The notes beneath the pieces were generated by a model. The model was not told where the DNA came from, did not search any database, and saw only the letters and a list, made by a program, of their open reading frames with translations. The position numbers and the translations under genes are program-made. Positions 1 to 7,342 of a stretch of DNA of 44,853 bases are shown here, piece after piece (the stretch's first letter is position 1; every line of letters begins with the position of its first letter). Origin of the DNA: Clostridiales bacterium (GTDB taxonomy: Bacteria; Bacillota; Clostridia; Christensenellales; Borkfalkiaceae); the NCBI GenBank assembly GCA_015069295.1, contig SVIW01000013.1, positions 1 through 44,853 of the forward strand, given 5' to 3'.

Positions 1-6
1 ATGGTA

Positions 7-23
7 GGCAGGTACGCGTTGAA
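7..23 (+). repeat. Dispersed 17-bp motif, copy 1
   Basis: The sequence GGCAGGTACGCGTTGAA lies upstream of the first gene. Exact copies recur at 18818-18834 and 24449-24465, all on the + strand and all between genes; near-copies sit inside genes at 6068-6084 (one mismatch) and 23851-23867 (two mismatches). Function unknown. Confidence 0.7.
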
Positions 24-54
24 ATTCTTTTTGAATGCAATTTATCAAAAAGAC

Positions 55-82
55 TTGACTTTTTCCGAATTCGTGCTATACT
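55..82 (+). promoter_or_regulatory. Probable sigma-A promoter of the zinc-ribbon membrane gene
   Basis: A TTGACT -35 box (55-60) and a TATACT -10 box (77-82) are separated by 16 bases. The start codon follows about 40 bases downstream, after a GGAGG-like ribosome site at about 115-120. Confidence 0.6.
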
Positions 83-123
83 TATGTCATAGTATATTTT
101 TACAAAAGAAATTGTGGAGGTAA

Positions 124-639
124 ATGTTTATGTTTTGTCGTTTTTGCGGAAAAGAATTGGAAGAAAATGCTGCTTTTTGCGGTAACTGCGGCGCACCTGT
201 AGGGAATAAAACCGCGGAAAAATCAGAAAAGGTTGCAGAGCCGTTCTTTGCGGAGGAAAAGCCGTTGCCCGCTGTCAATCCTCGTATGGAAGGCTTTGGA
301 AAGGCTTTGACGGGGACGATTTTGTCCTTCGTTGGTATGGTGCTCTTTTTTGTCGTTTGTGCGTTGATTGTAGGCGCAGAGGAGTACAATTATTATTACG
401 ACTACACTTACGTACGCGAAGAAGATTTAATCGCGGCGCTGTTCTTGCTGCTTGGTGCGATTGCTTTGGGTGTTGTTTCGGTGGTATTCGGTGTAAAATC
501 GATAAAGACCTTTAAAAATGCGCAGGGGCAAAAGCCGATAGCAACGCTTATTTTGGGGATTATATCCTTGGCAGAGGGCGCGGGCTGTTTGCTGGCGTGC
601 GCGATTATCTTCTTCCCGCTCGCAGTTTTGCTTGGGTAA
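124..639 (+). CDS. Zinc-ribbon membrane protein
   Basis: A 171-residue protein. The N-terminus has the double-knuckle pattern CRFCG and CGNCG typical of the zinc-ribbon domain found at the start of many Bacillota membrane proteins. A short charged linker follows, then a hydrophobic segment at about residues 62-86, an acidic Tyr-rich loop (YNYYYDYTY), and two or three more hydrophobic segments to the end. The start at 124 is preceded by GTGGAGGTAA; an ATG at 130 in the same frame is an alternative start. It is monocistronic, with its own promoter and a terminator at 660-687. Its function is unknown. The ribbon presumably faces the cytoplasm and the loop may be outside; both are inferences. Confidence 0.75.
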   Translation: MFMFCRFCGKELEENAAFCGNCGAPVGNKTAEKSEKVAEPFFAEEKPLPAVNPRMEGFGKALTGTILSFVGMVLFFVVCALIVGAEEYNYYYDYTYVREEDLIAALFLLLGAIALGVVSVVFGVKSIKTFKNAQGQKPIATLILGIISLAEGAGCLLACAIIFFPLAVLLG

Positions 640-659
640 AGCTAACGAAATAAAAGGAA

Positions 660-687
660 AAGCCGTCCGAATATCGGACGGCTTTTA
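660..687 (+). terminator. Intrinsic terminator
   Basis: The stem AGCCGTCCGA / TCGGACGGCT is followed by TTTTA. It lies between convergent genes ending at 639 (+) and 701 (-) and could serve both, since A-residues precede the stem. Confidence 0.8.
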
Positions 688-700
688 TCGTGCGTATACG

Positions 701-3286
701 TTATTGTTCTTCGGCGGGATTTATCATATCGAAACAGCGGATTAAGAAGCCCGATATCGGGAAACTTGCTTGTACGATAATGACGACGAGTAGGATTTGC
801 GACATACTAAAATCGAGTCCTTTCCAGCCGTTAAAGACGATTTCGCCCAGGGCAGGTACGGAAATAACCAAGGCGCAAAGCCCTGCGACTGCAATAAAGA
901 GAATTGCGCGCAAGAGGTTAAACGGCTTGCAGATTCGGTGCAGCATTACGAGCCCCGAGAAGGTCAATATCAGCATCATCAACGCGTGGTATTCCGCTTG
1001 TTCGACGCCGTTTACGACGAGTCCGAACTCGTCTTGTAAGGACGAGCCGCGCAGGATATACAGCGCCATAATCCCGACCGCCATCGTGAATGCGCCCGGT
1101 AGCGCGCGGCTTAGTACGTAGGGGATAAATTTGCCCTTGACGCGGTTGGTGTTCGGTTGCAAGGAAAGCACGAACGAGGGGATTGCGCTGACGAACATTT
1201 CAAACATCAGCATATTGCTGGTCTTGAAGAAATATTCGCTCTGCAAGAAAATACAAATAGTGGCAAGGGTGAGGGTTAAGAGCGTTTTCATAATATATAG
1301 CGCCGACGAGCCCTTAATATTGTTGATAACCCGTCTGCCCTCGTTGACGATTTTCGGCATTGAGCCGAAGTTGTTGTCCTGCAAGACGAGGTTGGAAACG
1401 TTGCGTGCCGCTTCGCTGCCCGAGGCAACGGAGATGGCGCAATCCGCTTCTTTCATCGCGAGGATATCGTTGACCCCGTCCCCCGTCATCGCGACGGTGT
1501 TGCCTGCCTTTTTAATCGCGCGGATTAAGATGGCTTTTTGTTCGGGGGTTACCCGCCCAAAGACGGTGTACTGATTGGCGGCGTTTTCAACGTCGATATC
1601 CGATAAGCCCTCTAAGGAGATGAACTGCGCGGCGTTTTTAATGCCTGCGCGGCGGGCGACTTCGGCTACGGTAACGGGGTTATCCCCCGAAATAACTTTG
1701 ACGGCGACGTCGTTTTCCTTAAACCATTTTATCGTTTCCACGGCGTCGGGGCGGATATTGTCCGAAAGGGTGATGATTGCCACCGCTTTCAAGCCCGACG
1801 GGATTTTTTCGTTTTGCAAATTGCCGGGCGAGTGCGCTACGACGAGGACTCGCAAGCCCATTTGCGCGTACTGTTTTACGATTTTGTCGATACGCGTGGG
1901 AATAGGTCTAAGCACGAATTCGGGCGCGCCCAGTACGAAAGTGCCGACTTCTTCAAAGGTTACCGCGGAAAGCTTTCTCGAAGAGGAGAAGGGCAGGGTT
2001 GCAATCGGTTGCAAAGCCGCGGAATGTCCAAAGCGTTCGTACAGCGCGATAGAGGTTTGGTTGTTGTCGCTTAAAGACGCCAGCATCGAGCCGATGATAT
2101 CGTCGATGCCGTATTCGGTCGTGGCGTTGATTAAAAGGCAGTCGCTTACTTTCATTCTACCGTCGGTGATCGTGCCCGTTTTATCGAGGCACAAGACGTT
2201 GACGCGGGCGAGCATTTCCAAAGAGTACATATCCTGTACCAAAGTGTTATATCTTGCCAAGCGCACGATGCCCACGGACAGGGCGATGGTCGTCAATAGC
2301 AGCAGTCCTGAGGGAATCATACCGATAATGACCGAGCAGGTTTTTTGTATCGTTTGGTTTAAAAGCAGATTGCCTTCGCCAAGGGAGGCGAAGAAGCCTT
2401 TTTGCGCAAAGGATTCCGCCGCTGCAAAATACTCCGGCTTTGCGCTGAGGGAATTGAAATTGACCCAAGCCATAAAGAACGCGATGGGAACGATCATAAT
2501 ACCGATAACCTTGATAAAGAGGTTAATCGAGTTCATAATTTCCGAGTTAGGGCGTTTGTATTTTTTCGCTTTTGCCGTCAGCTTGCTGATATAGGTATCG
2601 TCGCCGATTTTGTCCACTCTTGCGGCAATCGAGCCGCTGGCAACGAACGAGCCTGCGAACAACGGCGCGCCGATTTCCTTTTTCACGGGGACGGATTCGC
2701 CGGTTAAGAGGGATTCGTTAAATTCCGCGTTGCCCTCTAAGGCGATACAGTCCGCAGGGACTTGTTGACCGGCGGAGAGAATCAAAATATCGTCCAACAC
2801 GATTTGGTCGACGGGGATATCGTTTTTTACCCCTTCGCGTACGACTTTCGCCGTCGGCGAGGAGAGTATGGACAGCCTGTCGATTTTGCGTTTTGCGCGG
2901 ATTTCTTGGAAGATACTGACCCCGATGTTGCAAAGGAAAATAGCGACGAACAAAAACTGCGACGCGTCTGCTCTGCCAAGTAACAACGCTACCGTACAAA
3001 TAAGACACAGCAGGTTGAAGAACGTGCAGATATTGCCCACGAAAATGCTCTTATAGCTTTTGGAATATTTTTTCGTCGTTTTATTGACGAGCCCTGCGGC
3101 GGCGCGTTCGTCCGTTTGCGCGTTGGTCAGACCATAGGTAGGGCTGGCGTTGACGCGGTCGACGTGCACTACGGGCGCTTCGGGTTGCTTACGGCGTAAA
3201 AAGGAGAACTTCCTTTTTCTCGTGCCCGTTTTTTCTTGGGGTTGCGCCTGAGGAGTTTCCGCCTTGGCGACTGGTTCTTTTTTCAT
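701..3286 (-). CDS. P-type cation-transporting ATPase (CtpE-like)
   Basis: An 861-residue ATP-driven cation pump. In order: a basic N-terminal tail rich in Lys and Pro (about 1-45), a cation-ATPase N-domain start (YGLTNAQTDER), paired membrane helices at about 80-125, the actuator loop with TGES at 195-198, helices with IPSGL at about 324-328 (most Ca/Mg-type pumps have IPEGL here), the phosphorylation motif DKTGT with Asp368, the ATP-binding domain, the hinge motif TGDGVND, and about six C-terminal helices. Length and C-terminal helices fit the type II-like group that includes the mycobacterial Ca-transporting CtpE, so Ca or another divalent cation is the likely substrate (inference). The Pro-Ser-Gly in helix 4 could alter ion choice. 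Start at 3286 has AAGGA about 14 bases upstream. Single-gene unit. Confidence 0.85.
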   Translation of the reverse strand: MKKEPVAKAETPQAQPQEKTGTRKRKFSFLRRKQPEAPVVHVDRVNASPTYGLTNAQTDERAAAGLVNKTTKKYSKSYKSIFVGNICTFFNLLCLICTVALLLGRADASQFLFVAIFLCNIGVSIFQEIRAKRKIDRLSILSSPTAKVVREGVKNDIPVDQIVLDDILILSAGQQVPADCIALEGNAEFNESLLTGESVPVKKEIGAPLFAGSFVASGSIAARVDKIGDDTYISKLTAKAKKYKRPNSEIMNSINLFIKVIGIMIVPIAFFMAWVNFNSLSAKPEYFAAAESFAQKGFFASLGEGNLLLNQTIQKTCSVIIGMIPSGLLLLTTIALSVGIVRLARYNTLVQDMYSLEMLARVNVLCLDKTGTITDGRMKVSDCLLINATTEYGIDDIIGSMLASLSDNNQTSIALYERFGHSAALQPIATLPFSSSRKLSAVTFEEVGTFVLGAPEFVLRPIPTRIDKIVKQYAQMGLRVLVVAHSPGNLQNEKIPSGLKAVAIITLSDNIRPDAVETIKWFKENDVAVKVISGDNPVTVAEVARRAGIKNAAQFISLEGLSDIDVENAANQYTVFGRVTPEQKAILIRAIKKAGNTVAMTGDGVNDILAMKEADCAISVASGSEAARNVSNLVLQDNNFGSMPKIVNEGRRVINNIKGSSALYIMKTLLTLTLATICIFLQSEYFFKTSNMLMFEMFVSAIPSFVLSLQPNTNRVKGKFIPYVLSRALPGAFTMAVGIMALYILRGSSLQDEFGLVVNGVEQAEYHALMMLILTFSGLVMLHRICKPFNLLRAILFIAVAGLCALVISVPALGEIVFNGWKGLDFSMSQILLVVIIVQASFPISGFLIRCFDMINPAEEQ

Positions 3287-3312
3287 AAAGTCAAAGTTCC
3301 TTATTTTGTCGG

Positions 3313-3332
3313 CGGGTTTTTATAAAAACCCG
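3313..3332 (-). promoter_or_regulatory. Perfect 20-bp palindrome in the ATPase leader
   Basis: CGGGTTTTTATAAAAACCCG is perfectly self-complementary and lies between the -10 box and the start codon of the P-type ATPase. It could be a repressor operator or an RNA hairpin. Its position downstream of the promoter suits control of this transporter, but the binding factor is unknown. Confidence 0.5.
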
Positions 3333-3341
3333 ATTATTCAT

Positions 3342-3370
3342 ATTATAACATACCTTTTTGAAAAAGACAA
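3342..3370 (-). promoter_or_regulatory. Promoter of the P-type ATPase
   Basis: On the minus strand, TTGTCT (3370-3365) and TATAAT (3347-3342) are separated by 17 bases. Confidence 0.6.
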
Positions 3371-3420
3371 GGTTTTTGCGAAATTTTTATAGGAAATCGC
3401 CGTTTGGAGCAGACAATTAT

Positions 3421-3449
3421 TTGCTTTTAAAGCGGAAAAGTTGTATAAT
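3421..3449 (+). promoter_or_regulatory. Promoter of serS
   Basis: TTGCTT (3421-3426) and TATAAT (3444-3449) are separated by 17 bases. No T-box antiterminator (AGGGTGGNACCGCG) is visible in the short leader. Confidence 0.6.
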
Positions 3450-3496
3450 AAAGGCGAACGGTGGGGTTTTATTCTGCCGATATACGAGGTGTTATT

Positions 3497-4786
3497 ATGA
3501 TCGATATCAATCTTATCCGTACCAATCCCGAATTGGTCAAAGAAAATATCCGCAAAAAGTTCCAAGACCACAAGCTTCCGCTCGTGGACGAAGCGTTGGC
3601 GCTTGATACGAAACGCCGCGCTCTGATTTCAGAAGGCGACGCGCTCCGCGCGGCGCGCAACACTCTTTCCAAACAAGTCGGTATGCTGATGAAAGAGGGC
3701 AAGCGCGACGAAGCCGAAGGGGTAAAAGCGCAGGTAAAAGCGGATGCGGAAAGATTGCTTGCCATTGAAAAGGAAAGCGAAGAGGTGGAAGCGGCGCTCA
3801 AAAAAGCGATGATGAGTATTCCCAATATCATCGCAGACGACGTGCCTATCGGTAAAAACGACGAGGAAAACGTCGAACTTAAACGTTTCGGCGAGGCAAA
3901 ATTGCCCGATTTTGAAATTCCTTATCATTTGGATATTTTGGAAAATTTGGACGGCATCGACGTGGATTCGGCGCGCCGTACCTCGGGGCAGGGCTTTTAT
4001 TATTTGACGGGGGATATTGCAAGATTGCATTCCGCCGTGCTTTCCTATGCCCGCGATTTTATGATTGATAAAGGCTTTACCTACGTCATTCCGCCGTATA
4101 TGATTCACGGCGACGTCGTTTCGGGGGTTATGAGCTTTGACGAAATGGAAAATATGATGTACAAAATCGAGGGCGAGGATTTGTACCTGATCGGGACGTC
4201 CGAACACTCGATGATCGGTCGGTTTATGGGACAGATTGTGGACGGTAAAAAGCTGCCCTTGACCTTGACCAGCTATTCGCCCTGTTTCCGTAAAGAAAAG
4301 GGCGCGCACGGCATTGAGGAGCGCGGGATTTACCGTATTCATCAGTTCGAAAAGCAGGAAATGATCGTCGTTTGTCGCCCGGAAGAGAGCGACGAATGGT
4401 ACGAAAAGCTGTGGAGCTATACGGTAGAGCTGTTCCGCTCGTTAGAAATCCCCGTAAGACAGCTTGGTTGCTGTTCGGGCGATCTTGCCGATTTGAAATA
4501 CAAGAGCTGCGACGTCGAGGCGTGGAGCCCCCGCCAAAAGAAATATTTCGAGGTCGGGTCCTGTTCGAATTTGACGGACGCGCAGGCGCGCAGACTGTCT
4601 ATCCGTTACAAGGACGAGGACGGCAAAACGAAGCTGGCGCACACCCTTAACAACACCGTCGTTGCGCCCCCCCGTATGCTGATTGCCTTTATCGAAAATC
4701 ATTTACAGGCGGACGGTAGCGTAACGATTCCTGCGCCGTTGCAACCTTATATGGGCGGCAAAAAAGTAATTTTCCCCAAAAATTAA
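3497..4786 (+). CDS. serS: Seryl-tRNA synthetase
   Basis: Charges tRNA-Ser (and tRNA-Sec where present) with serine in the cytoplasm. The 429-residue length is normal. The N-terminus MIDINLIRTNPELVKENI is the classical SerRS opening of the long antiparallel coiled-coil arm (about residues 25-105, rich in Lys, Glu and Ala) that grips the long variable arm of tRNA-Ser. The class II core follows, with motif 2 around FRKEKGAHGIEERG and motif 3 in the C-terminal LAHTLNNT...PPRMLIA region. I chose the ATG at 3497 because the family N-terminus begins there and GAGG lies 7-10 bases upstream; an in-frame upstream start at 3461 adds residues absent from the family. It is apparently transcribed alone from the promoter at 3421-3449. 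Confidence 0.97.
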   Translation: MIDINLIRTNPELVKENIRKKFQDHKLPLVDEALALDTKRRALISEGDALRAARNTLSKQVGMLMKEGKRDEAEGVKAQVKADAERLLAIEKESEEVEAALKKAMMSIPNIIADDVPIGKNDEENVELKRFGEAKLPDFEIPYHLDILENLDGIDVDSARRTSGQGFYYLTGDIARLHSAVLSYARDFMIDKGFTYVIPPYMIHGDVVSGVMSFDEMENMMYKIEGEDLYLIGTSEHSMIGRFMGQIVDGKKLPLTLTSYSPCFRKEKGAHGIEERGIYRIHQFEKQEMIVVCRPEESDEWYEKLWSYTVELFRSLEIPVRQLGCCSGDLADLKYKSCDVEAWSPRQKKYFEVGSCSNLTDAQARRLSIRYKDEDGKTKLAHTLNNTVVAPPRMLIAFIENHLQADGSVTIPAPLQPYMGGKKVIFPKN

Positions 4787-4794
4787 GAATCCGC

Positions 4795-4942
4795 TACGAA
4801 ACACCGCAGGGTGGCAGAAAGATAGATAAGACTGGATGCAACGGCACGTTGCTTGCTTCGTCGTTTCACTCCTCGCAATGACACGAAACACCGCAGGGCG
4901 GCAGAAAGATAGATAAGACTGGATGCAACGGTACGTTGCTTT
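4795..4942 (+). repeat. Two tandem copies of a dispersed repeat (GATAGATAAG family)
   Basis: The unit ACGAAACACCGCAGG.. ..GATAGATAAGACTGGATGCA occurs twice (core at 4821-4840 and 4908-4927), joined by a segment whose reverse strand reads GTCATTGCGAGGAGTGAAAC. That reverse-strand phrase resembles a repeat I recall from many unrelated bacterial genomes. More copies of the core lie at 11718, 16682 and 16794. It separates serS from the exonuclease gene. Confidence 0.8.
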
Positions 4943-4943
4943 G

Positions 4944-4964
4944 GGCGCAAGCGACGCTTGCGCC
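4944..4964 (+). repeat. Perfect hairpin before the exonuclease start
   Basis: The 9-bp stem GGCGCAAGC / GCTTGCGCC has loop GAC and ends six bases before the ATG at 4971. No poly-T follows, so it is not a simple terminator. It would sit where a ribosome site is normally found. Confidence 0.6.
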
Positions 4965-4970
4965 TATTTA

Positions 4971-5936
4971 ATGGGAACTATGAAATACTTATTTTTTGAT
5001 ATCGAATGTTCGGTGGTATCGAAAACGGTGGCAAAGATTTGCGCGTTTGGGTACTGTCTGACGGATGAAAAATTTCAGATTTTGGAAAAGGAAGATCTCC
5101 TCATCAACCCGCAGGGTGGGTTTCATTTGACCGACCGCAAGGGCACGCAGGGGCTTGTTTTGCCGTACGAATATTCGAGTTTCAAAAAATATCCCACCTT
5201 CTTAGAAAAAGCGGACAAGATATATGCGTTGTTGCAGGACCCCGATACTTTGGTGGCGGGACACGCGACGATGAACGACGTCAAATACCTCAATTTTGAA
5301 AGCAAGCGATTTGGACTCCCGTCCTTCGTTTTTAATTTTGCCGATACGCAGTTTATTTATATGAACCGCAAGGGCGAATTTTCTCGGCAGTTCGGGTTGG
5401 GGATAATCGCCCAAGAGTTGGGGGTGGAGTTTATCGCGCACCGCGCGGTGGACGACGCGTATGCGACGATGAAAATCGCCGAGGCTATGTGTAAGGAAGA
5501 GGGGATTTCTCTGCCTAAGCTTTTGGAAAAATATCAAATCCGTATGGGCAGGATAGAAAATTACGAAATTACGCAAAACACTTCCGCTGCGCTCGTTGCC
5601 TATAAACAAGAGCAGGAAAAGAAAAAGGAAGAGCGGGAAAAGGCGAGAGCGGAATTCCACGTGTTCGTCGACAGAGAAAAGCGGCGGCGGGCAAAAGAGG
5701 GGAAGCTGAAAAACAAGCGGGTTTGTTTTTCCCACCCCGTGGAGCTGGAATTGCCCTTATCCAAACGACTTTTGAAAGAAGCGTTTGCCCAAGCCGCGTT
5801 CTTCACCAGCCGCGCAGAAGAGTGCGATATGTACGTTTGTTATGAAACGGAAGGCGGGCCGAGATTAAAATCGGTGATAGAGCGCAAAGCGACGATTTTT
5901 ACGCCCGAGCAGTTTGAAGAATATTTGAGGGGATAA
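4971..5936 (+). CDS. DEDDh 3'-5' exonuclease domain protein (DnaQ/RNase T-like)
   Basis: About 321 residues. The first 180 form a DEDDh exonuclease: YLFFDIECS supplies the first Asp-Glu pair, HATMNDVKYL the second-motif Asp, and HRAVDDAYATM the His plus final Asp. Such domains remove nucleotides from DNA or RNA 3' ends using two metal ions. A Lys/Glu-rich, probably coiled segment (about 205-255) follows, then a compact C-terminal domain of about 75 residues that could be BRCT-like (RVCFSHPVE...LLKEAFAQAG-like pattern; uncertain). Start is unclear: ATGs at 4971 and 4980 are likeliest, because the open frame upstream lies in the dispersed repeat. There is no good Shine-Dalgarno, and a perfect hairpin precedes the start. 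The next gene begins two bases after this stop, so they form an operon. Confidence 0.75.
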   Translation: MGTMKYLFFDIECSVVSKTVAKICAFGYCLTDEKFQILEKEDLLINPQGGFHLTDRKGTQGLVLPYEYSSFKKYPTFLEKADKIYALLQDPDTLVAGHATMNDVKYLNFESKRFGLPSFVFNFADTQFIYMNRKGEFSRQFGLGIIAQELGVEFIAHRAVDDAYATMKIAEAMCKEEGISLPKLLEKYQIRMGRIENYEITQNTSAALVAYKQEQEKKKEEREKARAEFHVFVDREKRRRAKEGKLKNKRVCFSHPVELELPLSKRLLKEAFAQAAFFTSRAEECDMYVCYETEGGPRLKSVIERKATIFTPEQFEEYLRG

Positions 5937-5938
5937 CC

Positions 5939-7240
5939 GTGCAGAAATTACCCGAAGCGTTTGTTGAAAATATGAAAAAGCAGCTTCCCAAAACCGAGTG
6001 GGAAGCCTTTTTTGCCTGCTATGAACAAAAGCCGTTAAAAGGGCTGCGTTTTAACCCGTTGAAAGGGGGCAGGTTCGCGTTGAAACCTTTTTTGCCCTTC
6101 GTGCAAGAGCCTATCGAATGGGAGGAAGAGGGGTATTATACTACGGAAGAAAAGTTGGGGGGACATCCCTTGCATTTTGCGGGGGCGTTTTATTCGCAAG
6201 AGCCGTCTGCTATGAGCGCCGCGCCCCTTTTAGAGGTCCAAGCGGGAGAGCGTGTGCTCGACCTCTGCTCCGCGCCCGGCGGCAAGGGCACGCAGCTTGC
6301 TTGTAAAATGGACGGGCAGGGGATTATTGTGTTAAACGAACCGATTTCCTCCCGCGCGAAAATCCTTTCGCAAAACGTCGAGCGTATGGGCATAAAAAAC
6401 GCCGTGGTGTTAAACGAATACCCGCACGCCTTGGCGGCAAAATTTCAAGGGTATTTTGATAAAGTATTGGTGGACGCGCCTTGTTCGGGCGAGGGAATGT
6501 TTCGAAAAAACGCCGAGGAAGCGCTCTCTCAATGGAGCGAGGAAAACGTCGAGCTTTGCGCCAAACGGCAAAAGGAAATTTTGGATTGCGCAACGAAGGT
6601 GTTGCGTGTAGGCGGTAGGTTGGTCTATTCGACTTGTACCTTTGCAACCGCCGAAGACGAGGGGCAGGTACGCGAGTATTTGCTTTCTCATCCTGAAATG
6701 CGGCTTATCAAGCAAGAGAAACTGTACCCGCACAAATGCAAGGGAGAGGGACATTTTTTAGCGCTTTTCGAAAAGACGGAAAAGAAGGAAGACTGGGATT
6801 CGCGGCTTAAAGAGGCGAAGCCGAGCGTAACGAACGCGGGGGAAAAGCTCTATCGTGAGTTTGAAAAATCCTTTTTCAAAGAACGGTTTGCCGAGCGGTT
6901 ATACGAGGCAAACGGGGTGTTATACGCTCTGCCGCAAGGGGTGTTCGATTGGCGGGGCTTACAGGTGTTGCGGGTCGGGGTACGGCTTGGCGAAGTAAGA
7001 AACGGGCGGTTCGAGCCTGCGCACGCTTTGGTGATGAGCGCAAAAGCCGACGAGTGCAAAAACGTTCTTTCCCTTTCTCTTGACGATGGGCGCGTAGAGA
7101 AATACTTGCGCGGCGAAACGTTGGAAATAGAAGGCGATAACGGTTGGTACGCCGTCTGCGTGGAAGGGTTACCGATTGGGCTTGGCAAGGCGGTAAACGG
7201 CGTTTTGAAAAACCATTTGCCCAAGGGATTACGAAAATAA
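5939..7240 (+). CDS. RsmF/NSUN-type rRNA (cytosine-C5)-methyltransferase
   Basis: A 433-residue enzyme that transfers methyl from S-adenosylmethionine to C5 of a cytosine, most likely in 16S rRNA. Visible signatures: the SAM-binding loop DLCSAPGGKGTQLA (about residues 104-117), VDAPCSGEGMFRKN with the release cysteine of the PCSG motif, and YSTCTF with the nucleophilic cysteine. The C-terminal third (ending GLGKAVNGVLKNHLPKGLRK) matches the extra RNA-binding region of the RsmF/YebU group. It begins with GTG at 5939, preceded by GAGGGG; the upstream stop at 5936 is two bases away, so it is probably translationally coupled to the exonuclease gene. A near-copy of the GGCAGG..GCGTTGAA motif lies in its coding sequence at 6068-6084. 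Exact target cytosine not deducible. Confidence 0.88.
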   Translation: MQKLPEAFVENMKKQLPKTEWEAFFACYEQKPLKGLRFNPLKGGRFALKPFLPFVQEPIEWEEEGYYTTEEKLGGHPLHFAGAFYSQEPSAMSAAPLLEVQAGERVLDLCSAPGGKGTQLACKMDGQGIIVLNEPISSRAKILSQNVERMGIKNAVVLNEYPHALAAKFQGYFDKVLVDAPCSGEGMFRKNAEEALSQWSEENVELCAKRQKEILDCATKVLRVGGRLVYSTCTFATAEDEGQVREYLLSHPEMRLIKQEKLYPHKCKGEGHFLALFEKTEKKEDWDSRLKEAKPSVTNAGEKLYREFEKSFFKERFAERLYEANGVLYALPQGVFDWRGLQVLRVGVRLGEVRNGRFEPAHALVMSAKADECKNVLSLSLDDGRVEKYLRGETLEIEGDNGWYAVCVEGLPIGLGKAVNGVLKNHLPKGLRK

Positions 7241-7251
7241 AAGAGCAAAAA

Positions 7252-7297
7252 ATATTCCCCCGAAAGGGAAACAACCTTTCGGGGGAATATACTTTTT
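7252..7297 (+). terminator. Strong intrinsic terminator
   Basis: A perfect 16-bp stem (ATATTCCCCCGAAAGG with its complement, loop GAAACAA) is followed by CTTTTT. It ends the exonuclease-methyltransferase operon. Confidence 0.9.
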
Positions 7298-7304
7298 AAA
7301 ATAG

Positions 7305-7332
7305 AAAAGCCGCGGAATTTTCCGCGGCTTTT
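7305..7332 (-). terminator. Intrinsic terminator of the surface-protein gene
   Basis: AAAAGCCGCGGAA pairs with TTCCGCGGCTTTT across a TT gap, 10 bases beyond the stop codon of the leftward gene. It is A-rich on one side and T-rich on the other, so it could work in both directions. Confidence 0.85.
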
Positions 7333-7342
7333 TCAGTTAACC

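Noticed and set aside
1575-2594. 339-codon frame opposite the P-type ATPase
   Set aside because: Shadow of the highly conserved ATPase; no ribosome site and no family pattern.
3450-3496. T-box leader before serS, and likewise before glyS
   Set aside because: Both leaders are short and lack the AGGGTGGNACCGCG antiterminator motif.
4923-4970. Upstream extension of the exonuclease gene
   Set aside because: The extra residues come from the dispersed repeat and hairpin, not from the exonuclease family.
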